A stretch of DNA of 64,000 nucleotides from Odobenus rosmarus divergens (Eukaryota > Chordata > Mammalia > Carnivora > Odobenidae). Shown here in pieces: positions 1 through 8,975 of the stretch. Under the pieces are notes generated by a model. The model made no database searches, had not been told where the DNA came from, and saw nothing but the letters and a program-made list of their open reading frames with translations. Each line of letters begins with the position of its first letter. Position 1 is the stretch's first letter. The stretch spans positions 2,845,397 to 2,909,396 of the forward strand of contig NW_004450380.1 in the NCBI RefSeq assembly GCF_000321225.1. Direction: 5' to 3'. Position numbers and translations under genes: made by a program.

Positions 1-940
1 AAAAAAAAATAGGCAGAGGACTTGAAACAACATTTTCTCCCAAGAAGACATCCAGATAGCCAATAGACATATGAAAAGACACTCAATATCACTCATCATC
101 AGGGAAATGCAAATCAAAGCCACAATGAGATGTTACCTCAAACCTGTCAGAATGGCTATTATCAAAAAGGGAAGAAATAACAAGATAACAATCCAAGGAT
201 GTGGGTAAGAGGGAACCCTTTTGCACTCCTGATGGGATAGTAAATTGGTACAACCACTGCGGAAAACAGTATAGAATTTCCTCAAAAAATTAAAAATAGA
301 AATATCATATGATCAGCAATTTTAGTACTGGGTAATTACCCAAAGAAAATGAACACAATAATTTGAAAAGATATAGGCACTCCTATGTTTATTGCAGCAT
401 TGTTTACAATAGCCAAGATATGGAAGCAATCTAGGTATTCAATGATAGATGAATGGATAAAGATGTGATATATATAATGAAATAGTACTCAGCCATGAAA
501 AAGAATGAGATCTTGCTATTTGCAAAAACATGGATGGACCTAGAGGTTTTTATCGTAAGTGAAATAATTCAAACAAAAAACCCCAAATACCATATGATTT
601 CACTTATATATGGAATCTAAAACACCAATGAACAAAAAGCAGAAACGCTCATAACTACAGAAAATAAATGGGTAGCTGTCAGAGTAGGTGGATGGGGGAT
701 GGGTAAAACGGTGAAGGGGGGTGGGAGGTGCAGGCTTCCGGTTATGGAATGAATAAGTCACAGGGATGAGAGGTAATATAGTCAATGGTATTGTTATAGC
801 GTGTGGTGACAGATGGTGGCTACGCCTGTGGTGAGCATAGCATGTGTACAGAGCTGTTCAGGTTGTACACCTGAAACTAATGTAACACTGTGTGTCAACT
901 ACACTTCACTAAAAAATATAATAAATATATTTTTAAAAAG
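1..940 (+). mobile_element. LINE-1 3' end: ORF2 C-terminus plus 3' UTR
   Basis: Positions 8-500 read as the degraded C-terminal part of L1 ORF2, with the usual landmarks: a 'gaagacatccagatagcc' stretch, then 'ggaaatgcaaatcaaa', then 'acatggatggacc'. From about 600 the sequence turns into the old L1 3' UTR ('gttgtacacctgaaac' at about 864) and ends in an A/T-rich tail near 935. The left part lies outside the window. Stops and frame breaks make it non-functional. It belongs to an old mammalian L1 subfamily (L1MA-like by recollection); the exact subfamily was not determined. Confidence 0.85.
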
Positions 941-1134
941 GTTAGATAATTAAATTCATCCAGTAGGTCCTAAGAAAGTACTTGTGGGAAGCACAATTGA
1001 GACGCTTACAGTCTTTATTCTACAGTTACTTTAATATGCTAGGTTGGCATTTATTTTTAAATGGGCTATAAATAATTTTCTCTCACAATTACAGTTAATA
1101 ATGCATTTGTGGAATTTTTGCTTCCTATCCTGTG

Positions 1135-1545
1135 ATGTTGAGATCTACTAGTTTATATGTTTTAGTTTCTAAGGGAGACAGGATTCCTCCAGAGAATACA
1201 ACAATGGCTCCATCATTGTGGAAACTGACATGGCCTTATGGCCATTTGAGGCTCATCGTGCCTCTGAACCAACAGGCAAACAGGTTGGATGGACTGAATC
1301 CCAGTATCAAATCGCTGTCATACAGCGGGGTGAAGGAGGACCACATCTGAACCAGAGGCGGCTTTAACATGAAAATTAGTTTGATGGAACATTGAGACAA
1401 CCCCAAAAAGGCAAGACCACCAACTATCCAGACAGCTCAGGGATGGTAAACTGAATCGTTCGACCAGGTAAAGAACCTCGAGTAGGCAGGTGCTGGCTGA
1501 AGATAGGAAGATCATAGAATGGGCAGTAGAAAAATGTTTTTTTTA
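1135..1545 (+). pseudogene. Remnant of an ERVL-type endogenous retrovirus, pol/dUTPase region
   Basis: A stretch from about 1165 to 1300 keeps a short open frame whose protein contains TTMAPSLWKL and, further on, PLNQQAN. I recognise this as the start of the dUTPase domain that ERVL elements carry at the 3' end of pol. After about 1350 the frame is broken by several stops, although a downstream 'ggtaaagaacc' and 'gaatgggcagtagaa' still follow the family order. A SINE inserted directly behind it at 1557. This is an ancient, non-coding copy. The assignment rests on recognised short motifs only. Boundaries are approximate, and no LTR was seen next to it. Confidence 0.6.
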
Positions 1546-1556
1546 AATATCCGCTC

Positions 1557-1758
1557 GGGGCACCTGGGTGGCTCAGTTGGTTAAGCGTCTGCCTTCGGCT
1601 CAGGTCATGATCCCAGGGTCCTGGGATCAAGCCCTGCATCGGGCTCCCTGCTCCGCAGGAAGCCTGCTTCTCCCTCTCCCTCTCCCCCTGCTTGTGTTCC
1701 CTCTCTCACTCTCTCTGTCAAATAAATAAATAAAATTTTAAAATCAATCAATCAATCA
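1557..1758 (+). mobile_element. Can-SINE (SINEC), forward
   Basis: Full-length element with tRNA-like head (A-box 'gtggctcagttggttaag', B-box about 1618-1635), CT-rich middle and an 'aaataaataaataaaatt' tail extended by an (ATCA)n run. The flanks 'aaatatccgctc' (1545-1556) and 'aaatatccactc' (1759-1770) form a 12-bp target duplication with one mismatch. That fixes both ends. Confidence 0.95.
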
Positions 1759-1785
1759 AAATATCCACTCAACTCAGGAAGAGCT

Positions 1786-1936
1786 AAGAATCAAGGACCA
1801 TCCAGTGCTCATCACATCATGTGATGTTATACACAACTAAGGAATCATTGAACACTACCTCAGAAACTAATGATGTACTATATGTTGGCTAACTGAATTT
1901 AAATAAATAATAACAAAAAAAGAATCAAGGACCATC
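1786..1936 (+). mobile_element. Short 5'-truncated LINE-1 tail with perfect target duplication
   Basis: About 117 bp of the 3' end of a carnivore-type L1 ('cagaaactaatgatgtact', 'tatgttggct') ends in an A-rich tail at about 1914-1919. It is bounded by the exact 17-bp repeat 'aagaatcaaggaccatc' at 1786-1802 and 1920-1936. This is a textbook target-primed insertion with extreme 5' truncation. The perfect duplication suggests a fairly recent event compared with the other L1 pieces here. Confidence 0.9.
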
Positions 1937-2039
1937 TGGGAAGGTTGGTGGTACTATTGTAACTTTACAATAGAACCCTGCTTTATCCTGGAGTAGATTT
2001 CTTATGGAGTGTTTTTGGAAAATGCTATTCAAAGGAACT
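1937..2039. other. Short unique spacer
   Basis: No recognisable repeat or coding pattern between the L1 tail and the older L1 fragment. Confidence 0.4.
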
Positions 2040-2640
2040 CAGGGCAAAATATTAAAGCAAAGTCAAAAAACGAGTGACAAACTGAGAGATTAAATGTTAC
2101 AAATAAAGGGGAAATCTTCCTAATATAGAGACAACTGAAGATAAGGAAAAAAAGACCAAAAAATTGGATAGAAAAATGACAAAGACCTGTAAATATAGTT
2201 CACAAAAAAAATTAGACAAAAAGCTTTTAAATGTTTGAAGACATAGAACTTCACCAATAAGAAAATTAAAAGTACACTGAGATACGCATCAGCTTAACAA
2301 AAAATTCAAAAGCTGAAAAACCCACCTTGGTGGCAAGACTGAGGGGAAGCAGGTATCGTCATGCAGTCCCTCTCAAGGTAAATCTGACAATACCTAATAA
2401 AATTACATATGCATTTACCCTTGACTCAGTAATTCCATTCTGGGAAATTACCCTAAAGATACACCTCTATGCCGTTATTTGTAATTGAAAAATTTATGTT
2501 AATATATATTACGTGTTTATATTGATTTTTACATACCAACATAAAGCAGTAATGGGGGAATCCTTAAAGTTGAATAGAAAAAATCTAATTGGATATCAAA
2601 TTGATGACATAACCACACTGAAAAGAATAATTAAACTTTT
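2040..2640 (+). mobile_element. Ancient LINE-1/HAL1 ORF2 fragment
   Basis: Degraded but ordered landmarks of the last part of an old L1 or HAL1: 'acactgagatacgcatc' at 2275, 'acatatgcatttaccc' at 2405, then 'taccctaaagatacacc' at 2450. All frames are broken. The right end fades out around 2640. Confidence 0.65.
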
Positions 2641-3370
2641 AAATTTTTAACCGTAGTGTTGTGACAATGCAATTTTTTGCCTAAGGGCATAAAACCTTAG
2701 AAAAAACTTTAAAAATTTTACTTCATAGGTTTGCTGTTGGTAGTGGTTGTAGTGTAGTAATTTCAAAACTATTTTGTGTGTATGAGAGAGGTGCAAATAT
2801 GAAGGAGGGAAATGAAGAACCACCCAGGCGTTGGATTTTAATTGATAGGTTGTGTGAACTCATGGTTTTTAAAAGGTCTAGAAAGAAGCGTCACTGTAGT
2901 AGCAATGAACAAACATAGTGCAGGGATTAGGGCTCCTGAATACCATTCCTTACTAAAAAGACCAGGGTTCCTTAAAGAATAGCTAGTTCCAAGTCTAGAG
3001 TGAGAAAGTATAAAGTGAGCCTGAAACATCTCGCTGTACCTCGGAGTAAAAAAGTGTTTCCAAAATGATAGGAACACACAAGACATTTAATCTGAAGAAA
3101 ATCCCAATAGCCAAAGCTGATAGGACTTGAGCATCACATAGAAGAATTATGGTTACAGACTAGACCGTATTTCAATTAAAAAGAAGGAAAGAAACAGGAG
3201 GATGGAGGCTCAGGCTAGGTCTTTGAGAACTGGTAAGAGACAGATGGAGAAGAAAGAGGATTAGGTCAGTATGAACAGACAAGGACCCGTCCAAGAAGAG
3301 GACAGATTCAGGAGACTGAAGCGGGGTGGGGGGTCAGGGGCAGGTACGGATCCATCTAGAGTGGCAGGTG
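2641..3370. other. Unique intergenic DNA
   Basis: Plain intergenic sequence, purine-rich towards 3180-3370. No splice-flanked frame or known repeat was recognised. Confidence 0.4.
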
Positions 3371-3660
3371 CATGGGGGGACCAGGAAGTTTAAGATTCAG
3401 GGGTTTTGGGCCATGTATCAGTGGTCTGGGACCACGAATGCCAGTTTGAAGACTTGACTGAGTCTAGTGGCAATGGGGAGCCACTGCAAGCTTTTGAGCA
3501 GAGGGGGTTATAAGAGATGAAGAAACGGGTATTTCTGGAAGGTGCCTCTGGCAGCTCTGATGGAGGACAGAGAAAGGAGGGGTGAGATGGAGGAGGTCTT
3601 TGCAGGGGGCTGAGGAACGACGAGTCGGGGCCTGAAAGAGCCTGGGAATAGGTAAGAATA
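3370..3660 (-). repeat. L2 LINE remnant
   Basis: 'caatggggagccactgcaag' (about 3470) followed by 'ttttgagcag' and 'ctctggcagctctg' matches the order of the antisense L2-type repeat that I know from mammalian genomes. The copy is degraded. A reverse-strand open stretch covering 3390-3947 overlaps it and is therefore not taken as a gene. Confidence 0.5.
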
Positions 3661-4039
3661 AAAATGGCTGAAATGAAAGAAAGCACTTCGGAGGATGGAT
3701 AGACAGAACTTATTCCTTCGTCAGAGGAGAGAGTCGGTGACTGAGTTTCTGTGCTGAAGAGCCGGGAGGATGATGGTAGCGTGGAGCTGAATATGGTGGG
3801 CAGAGAACTGCTCTCCCCTGTTCTGAATTGGCTTTGACTAGGTTGATTGTGAGACCTTAGCATTTTGACGCATCCAAACCTTAAAAGGGTAAGGGAACGT
3901 CCCACGCGGGGGGTGGTGGTGTTGCTGGCCCTTCTCCACCAGTCCAATCTCTTACAGACCTCAGGTAAAAGGAGGGCTCCAGTGTGTTCCTGAAGCCTCT
4001 GACGATGATTGCTTGTCAGAGGATTTTATGATGCTCCAA
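3661..4039. other. Unique intergenic DNA
   Basis: Moderately GC-rich and without a clear repeat. It leads into the CpG-richer block. Confidence 0.35.
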
Positions 4040-4570
4040 AGATAATGCCCAGAATCTTCTCCCTGGGGCGTCCCCGTGGGCTCCTCTGACTGAGCGTGAC
4101 ATCAACTCCTAACTGGGCCAGAAGAGAATTCTCAAGACCTGACTCCGGGGCGGGCTCCCACGGATGCCTTTCTCTGTCACCCTGCAGGTGAAGCTGGACA
4201 GGGGCGCTCTCTGGTCTGTGGCCATGTGGCCTCGTGGGGCGCCGGCCACCCTCTCTGCCCAGGATTCTGGCCTGGCTGGACGGCGCCGGCCCTGAGCCCC
4301 CGTAGCGAGCTGGCTTCCCAGGCAGCCTTCCTCCCTGCACGCTTGGCATTCAGGCGGCCTGGCTATAAATTATGCCCAGTGTGTTCATTATCAGCTTAAA
4401 TGTGTTCTCATCCCAGAGGAGCAACTAATGGCGTCAAGTTACTGATGTGCAAAAAGCCTGCCGCTACGATGACTGGATTAATGAAATCACAGTCATGGTG
4501 GCTGGGGCGGCTGTAAGTCGTCAGCCGCGGGTGACACGGATTTAACACCACGCTCCCCGTCCCCTCCCCC
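4040..4570. promoter_or_regulatory. CpG-richer block with A/T homeodomain-type motifs, possible regulatory element
   Basis: CpG dinucleotides are clearly denser at 4060-4320 and 4500-4560 than in the flanks. Between them, 4360-4500 is free of repeats and holds 'ctataaattatgcc', 'gcaactaatggcg' and 'ggattaatgaaatcac', which are TAAT-core words typical of conserved developmental enhancers. This is inference from composition only; no promoter start or exon is evident. Long frames across it (for example on the reverse strand, 4026-4349) look like GC-driven chance frames. Confidence 0.3.
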
Positions 4571-6815
4571 CTTGCCCCAAATTATTTTGTGGTAAAGTTG
4601 CTGGGTCAATGTTTACCATTGCTTGAACGTTTGCTTTCTATTAGAAGCCCGTGCAAGCTGAGCCCCTCGCTCCTAAGGGAACCTTCTCCCACACAACGGG
4701 AAGGGAGCAGGGAGGATTTAAAAGCCTGTCACGCCTTCTCTAGGAGGCGGAAGGGCAAATCACTTTATCCAGGATCATCATTGGCTGATAAATCTCACTC
4801 TGAAAATTGGCCAACACAGGGTTCTAGCAGTGAGCCCTGCTCATTTGGCCTGTGAGGGACTACCCCTGCCTCCTGATATGGTTTTTCTCTTTCCCTAATG
4901 AATTTAAAATGTGTAATTCCCGTAAGTGATTCTGAAAGGTAGCAAGTCTATTTCTCATTAGACGAAGGGGAGTCCACTGACAGACAACGGCGAGTTCAAG
5001 GGTCCCTGATCCTAAGAGCAAATTGTTGGGGTGGATATGGTTTTCTAGAAAGAAGGTCTATGAATTTCATCCAATTCACTGAATGTTCTGGAACACCAAC
5101 ACGGGACTGCTATGTGGATCGCCTTGATGATCACACTATCTTCCTCTCCACAACCCCATGCCCTGCAATAGGATGACTGCGAGGCGGCTCTACCCACCCT
5201 CCATTCTGGGCTGGCCTTGTGCCTGGCTTGGTCCCGTGGGATATAGGCAATGCAACGCCAGCCGACACAGGAAGCGCTTGCGTACTGAGGCCTGCCTACT
5301 TCCTCTTCCTGGAACCCTGCTGCCACATGAACGAGACTGGGCCAACCCAGTGAGCTGCATGACCCTGTCACCCTCCTTTCCCCAGCTGACCCACCAGCAA
5401 CTGCAGGCAATGAGCATACCCAGCCACGGTCAGCCACGCCTGGGCCAGCAGAAGCCGACAGAAAGCCTGCAGAATGCACCCGCGTGCCGGACACTGTGCA
5501 CATTTCCAGGATGAAAGTGATCGCCAGGCGTTTGGCACATCGACTCCAGCTTCCGGCGGTCAGCCTTCTCTGCCGCCAAGCGAGGCTGGTTCCTTCCAGC
5601 TTGAGCAGGTGCCCGTGTGTCATTCTGACAGTGGCCTGCGCCCCACGTGGCCACGGGGCTCCTTCTGTGAGGGCGGGGCGGATCCCGGGGCCTGGGGAAT
5701 AGGACACCACCCCCAGTAAGTACCTCCTTTCCTTGCTTGTAAAATAAGGTGGGGGTGACTGGAGCCTCCCTCATTACCGTAATTACTGCCTGAGCCCATC
5801 TAAGCAGGAGGGACGAAACTGCTCACAGGGTCACGGAGCCATAGAAGAAATCACCTCCTTTTTCTTCCCCCAGAGGAAAAATTTCTCTGAATTTGAATAA
5901 CGCAGAAAGGTGGAAAAGCGGGTAGATAGAGAGGAAGAAGAAACAAAAATATCCGTTTTGAGCTGGGATGCAGGATAATGGAGCTTCAGGGTGTGCACGT
6001 CACCTGGTCAAACCACAGATATAGGGAATTACGGAAAAAAACTCCAAGGAAAGAAAAAGCATGACATGTACAAAATGGTACAAAATGCACAGAAGAGTCA
6101 TAAGACGTTTGAAAAAACATTTTTTCTTTTCCATTAAGACTTCCTATGCTTTTCTAGTAACACCTAAAATGACTTCTTTCTAGGATTCAGGACACCACTT
6201 TTTGTATTAGAGATGTATTTGGGAGTAAATAAGGGATGTACATGTCACCACAACTAGTAAAGAAAACATCTGAAACTGCTTTCTTGACAAAATAGACAAT
6301 AAGCTTTTGCTTGTGAAAACATTGATTTTTAATCCAATTATCCCCACAGATAGCCAAGGAGACAGTTACAACTTATTCTACCATGCTTTTAATAGAACTT
6401 TCCATCCTTCATGTTGAGAATGTTGAGATCTTAAACACTGAAGTCAACCAATGAGGAAGCAAACGATTACCAGATGGCATTTTCAACCAAATTTTGTATA
6501 TTTCTTATAATTGTGCTTCTCTACAACGAATGATTCTTGTGGTTGGCACACTGTATGTCTGCCTTTGTTTACCTACATGAACAGAGAATCACATTCCCAG
6601 TAGGGAGGCTCGCACAACAGTGTAGAATGTGTGACCTCTATATGACATTCAATAAGGGTAGAAGCTGTCCTTCCCTCTGACTGCACCCCTTAGGATGCTC
6701 TTATGTTGGCGTCACATTCTTCTAAAAGTAGGATCAAATCTTCAATCAGGCTGTGCTCTCTGCCGTGGGTCACTCTCATAATATCAAAAGCCTAAAGGAA
6801 AAAGAAAGAAGATGG
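4571..6815. other. Unique intergenic DNA
   Basis: GC-rich at 5050-5720, A/T-rich at 5860-6560. No repeat family was recognised. Overlapping frames in several phases across 5045-5774 come from few stops in GC-rich DNA and show no splice or domain support. Confidence 0.4.
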
Positions 6816-6819
6816 ATTA

Positions 6820-7310
6820 TGTTAGAGTAGGCAGTTAGTTAGGTTTTAACAGGATGCCTGGAGGCCCGTAAAGGGGGAGTCATGGGCAGCTATGGGGGAG
6901 GGGGGTGGTTAGAGACCTATCCTGGCAACAGTCCAAAACAGAGCCACAAGAAGCTGGATCAAAGCATACAGGCCCAAGACAAAGAAGGCTGGAAACCCTG
7001 ACCTAGTAATGGAGAAAAGTCAAGAAACACTGCTCCCAAGAAAGCCACTCCCTGAGTTAACAACTGTCAATAAGATAGAGACCCAAACCCCAAGGCAAGC
7101 AGCTCTCCCTTGAGCTGGCCCGAGCTCACATCTCGCGAGTGTATGCTCACTTTAATAAACTTACCTACTTGCACCACTCAACCATTGTCTGGTCTGTCCT
7201 TGAATTCTTTCTTGCAGTGAGACCAAGAGCCTTTGGCAACACCCTGGGGATGGGCTGGGTGGAGGTCTCAGGGTCTGGGGGCGGTGCTCCCCAGTCTCCC
7301 CGGCAACATC
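6820..7310 (+). mobile_element. Solo LTR of an endogenous retrovirus (gamma/ERV1-like)
   Basis: The segment has LTR architecture: a 'tgttag' start near 6820, an AATAAA poly(A) signal at 7154-7159, then a GT/T-rich R-U5 stretch ('ccattgtctggtctgtcc' at about 7181), and a likely end around 'ccccggcaaca' near 7305. No gag, pol or env follows. The left and right ends are uncertain because no clean 4-6 bp target repeat could be picked out. Confidence 0.55.
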
Positions 7311-7719
7311 TTGATCCCAAAGTAGGTGGGCCCCTGCCCACTCATCTTTGTCCCGTGATCCTAGTGCGGTGAACTCCACAGTCCCTAGTGAGAGCAGCAC
7401 TGTGGGTCCCCAAGCCACACAGTAAGGAGCAGGGTGAATGTTATGTTTTTTTTAATGTGATGTTTGGAGAGTGTGCTCATGACTCGAATCCCGCTGGTGT
7501 GTTGTTTCCAACAATGATCTTCAGGGGTTGTCAATGAAGAGGTTCAGTGGGTACTTAGGATTAAGAAGAGCTACTAAGAATGATTAAGTAATATTAAAGA
7601 TGAAATATCATGCTGCCACCAGACTTAAAATAATATTTCATTTTTGCATGATGCATTTACTTCTCATCTTTTTGCACTGTGATTTTGATGTGTATATTTT
7701 TGTGTATTCTTTTCATGTC
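7311..7719. other. Unique or unresolved DNA after the LTR
   Basis: It may still include a little LTR or leader sequence (7311-7430). The rest is A/T-rich with no recognisable element. Confidence 0.3.
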
Positions 7720-8440
7720 CTAGGACATTAAGCATCAGCATTTTGACAATCGCTTCCTTCACTCTCCATGTTTAGTCGTCCATCACTATGTCTTATCAGT
7801 TCTGCCTCCATAATATTCTTGAAATCTGGGTGGGCCTGTGACCACTTCAATAATAAGAGAACAATATAAGGAATGCTATTGACTTCCAACGCTATTTTAA
7901 AAAGGCCTTGTTCACGAGCATGTTTGCTCCTGGAGCCGTGAGTCTCCGTGCTGTGAGAAGCCCAAGCCCAGGGAGAGGCCATGTGTGGGGCTCTGGTGGA
8001 CAGTCCTCACTGAGTCCATCTTCCAAGTCATCCTGGCCTACCCACCAGAGATGTGTGTAAAGAAGCATCTGGGGGCCCCTGGCCAGCCGGCTCAGTCAGA
8101 AGAGCATGCGACTGTTGGTCTCAGGATCGTGAGTTTGAGCCCCATGTTGGGTGTAGAGATAACTTAAAAATAAAATCTTAAAACAAAACAAAACAAAACA
8201 AAACAAAAAAACAGGGCATCTAGATGACTCCAGCTGCTAGCCAGAAGGGAGCCAGAGTCCAGTCTTCCCAGCTGAAACTCCTGACACTGTGGCAAAGAGG
8301 CAAGCCATTCCTATTGTGATCTGTTTGAATTCCAGACCCAAAGGATCTGTGGGCATAATAAAGTGGCAGTTGTTTTACTCTGCTAAGTTTTGGGAAGGCT
8401 TGTTACAGAGCAATGATATTTTTGCAGTCAATAAATCAGA
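7720..8440 (+). mobile_element. MLT1-like MaLR LTR, split by a SINE
   Basis: The right part ends in the characteristic 'tctgctaagttttggg' followed by 'cttgttacagagcaatga' (8381-8416), as in MLT1 LTRs. The left part carries the usual 'gggtgggcctgtgacc' (7828) and 'gagaggccatgtgtgggg' (7973) modules. A SINE at about 8071-8206 interrupts the module order, and the sequence resumes with 'gggcatctagatgactcc'. It is an ancient ERVL-MaLR solo LTR with no coding capacity. Confidence 0.7.
8071..8206 (+). mobile_element. Can-SINE, short tRNA-like variant, forward
   Basis: About 135 bp with a near-tRNA body: 'ccggctcagtcagaagagca' as A-box and 'gatcgtgagtttgagcccc' as B-box. The CT-rich body seen in the other copies is missing, and the tail is (AAAAC)n. 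The short flanks 'gcatctgg'/'gcatctag' may be the target duplication. It looks older than, or of a different subfamily from, most copies in the window. Confidence 0.85.
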
Positions 8441-8596
8441 AACAAACAGTATCATCCTGCATCGCCCACTAGGGGGCTAGCGGGAAGGGAGGACAGAGCC
8501 ACAGCAATGAATGTGCAGGTGCCTTCAGGAGATGAGGGAAGACATCACTTGGCGGTCATAAAGCACCCACCCAGATAAGTTCCTGGCATGCAGGCT

Positions 8597-8735
8597 CTCG
8601 GCCTTGGCTGCACAGTATTATCAACCAGGGAGCCTCAAAAGAGACACCAACGCCCAGACCTCACACGTGTGATTCATGAAACGTGCCCTAGGGGCTGAGA
8701 ATGACTGATACTTTAGCTCTCGACAAACAAGAGCA
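8597..8735 (+). mobile_element. MER5A-like hAT DNA transposon fragment
   Basis: 'ctcggccttggctgcaca' (about 8600) followed by 'gggagcctcaaaagaga' and 'cgcccagacctcac' follows the MER5A order. The element is a degraded, non-autonomous hAT-Charlie relative. Orientation and ends are approximate. Confidence 0.55.
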
Positions 8736-8769
8736 GCTATTTATTATTCAATGTTAATTTATAGCCAGC

Positions 8770-8975
8770 ATAACTACCACTTTAATGGTTGTGTACAATT
8801 AATTCCATCATGTTTACAGACCCTCATTCATTCACTAAGCTACTTTCAGAAATGTAGATCACTTCTGATTTTTAACAAAAAAATGACATGATGTAGCTCT
8901 TCCAACTTATGACATTTTTTGCCTTTGTGGAATATTTGCTTAAACTAAATTCCTAGGGACTCCTGGGTAGGAAGA
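8770..8975 (-). repeat. Ancient L1/HAL1 ORF2 fragment
   Basis: In the antisense order of old L1 ORF2 there is an 'attccatcatg' module, a 'catttttt' module and then 'aaactaaattcctaggga'. It is heavily diverged, so the call is tentative. Confidence 0.4.

Noticed and set aside
3390..3947. Reverse-strand open frame of 185 codons
   Set aside because: Overlaps an antisense L2 remnant and low-complexity Ser/Pro-rich translation; no splice or domain support.
5045..5774. Several overlapping long frames on both strands
   Set aside because: GC-rich DNA with few stops gives competing frames; none has a recognisable domain or exon border.
8071..8206. Possible functional tRNA gene
   Set aside because: A- and B-box are present, but the body does not close into a tRNA fold by eye and an (AAAAC)n tail follows; it is a SINE.
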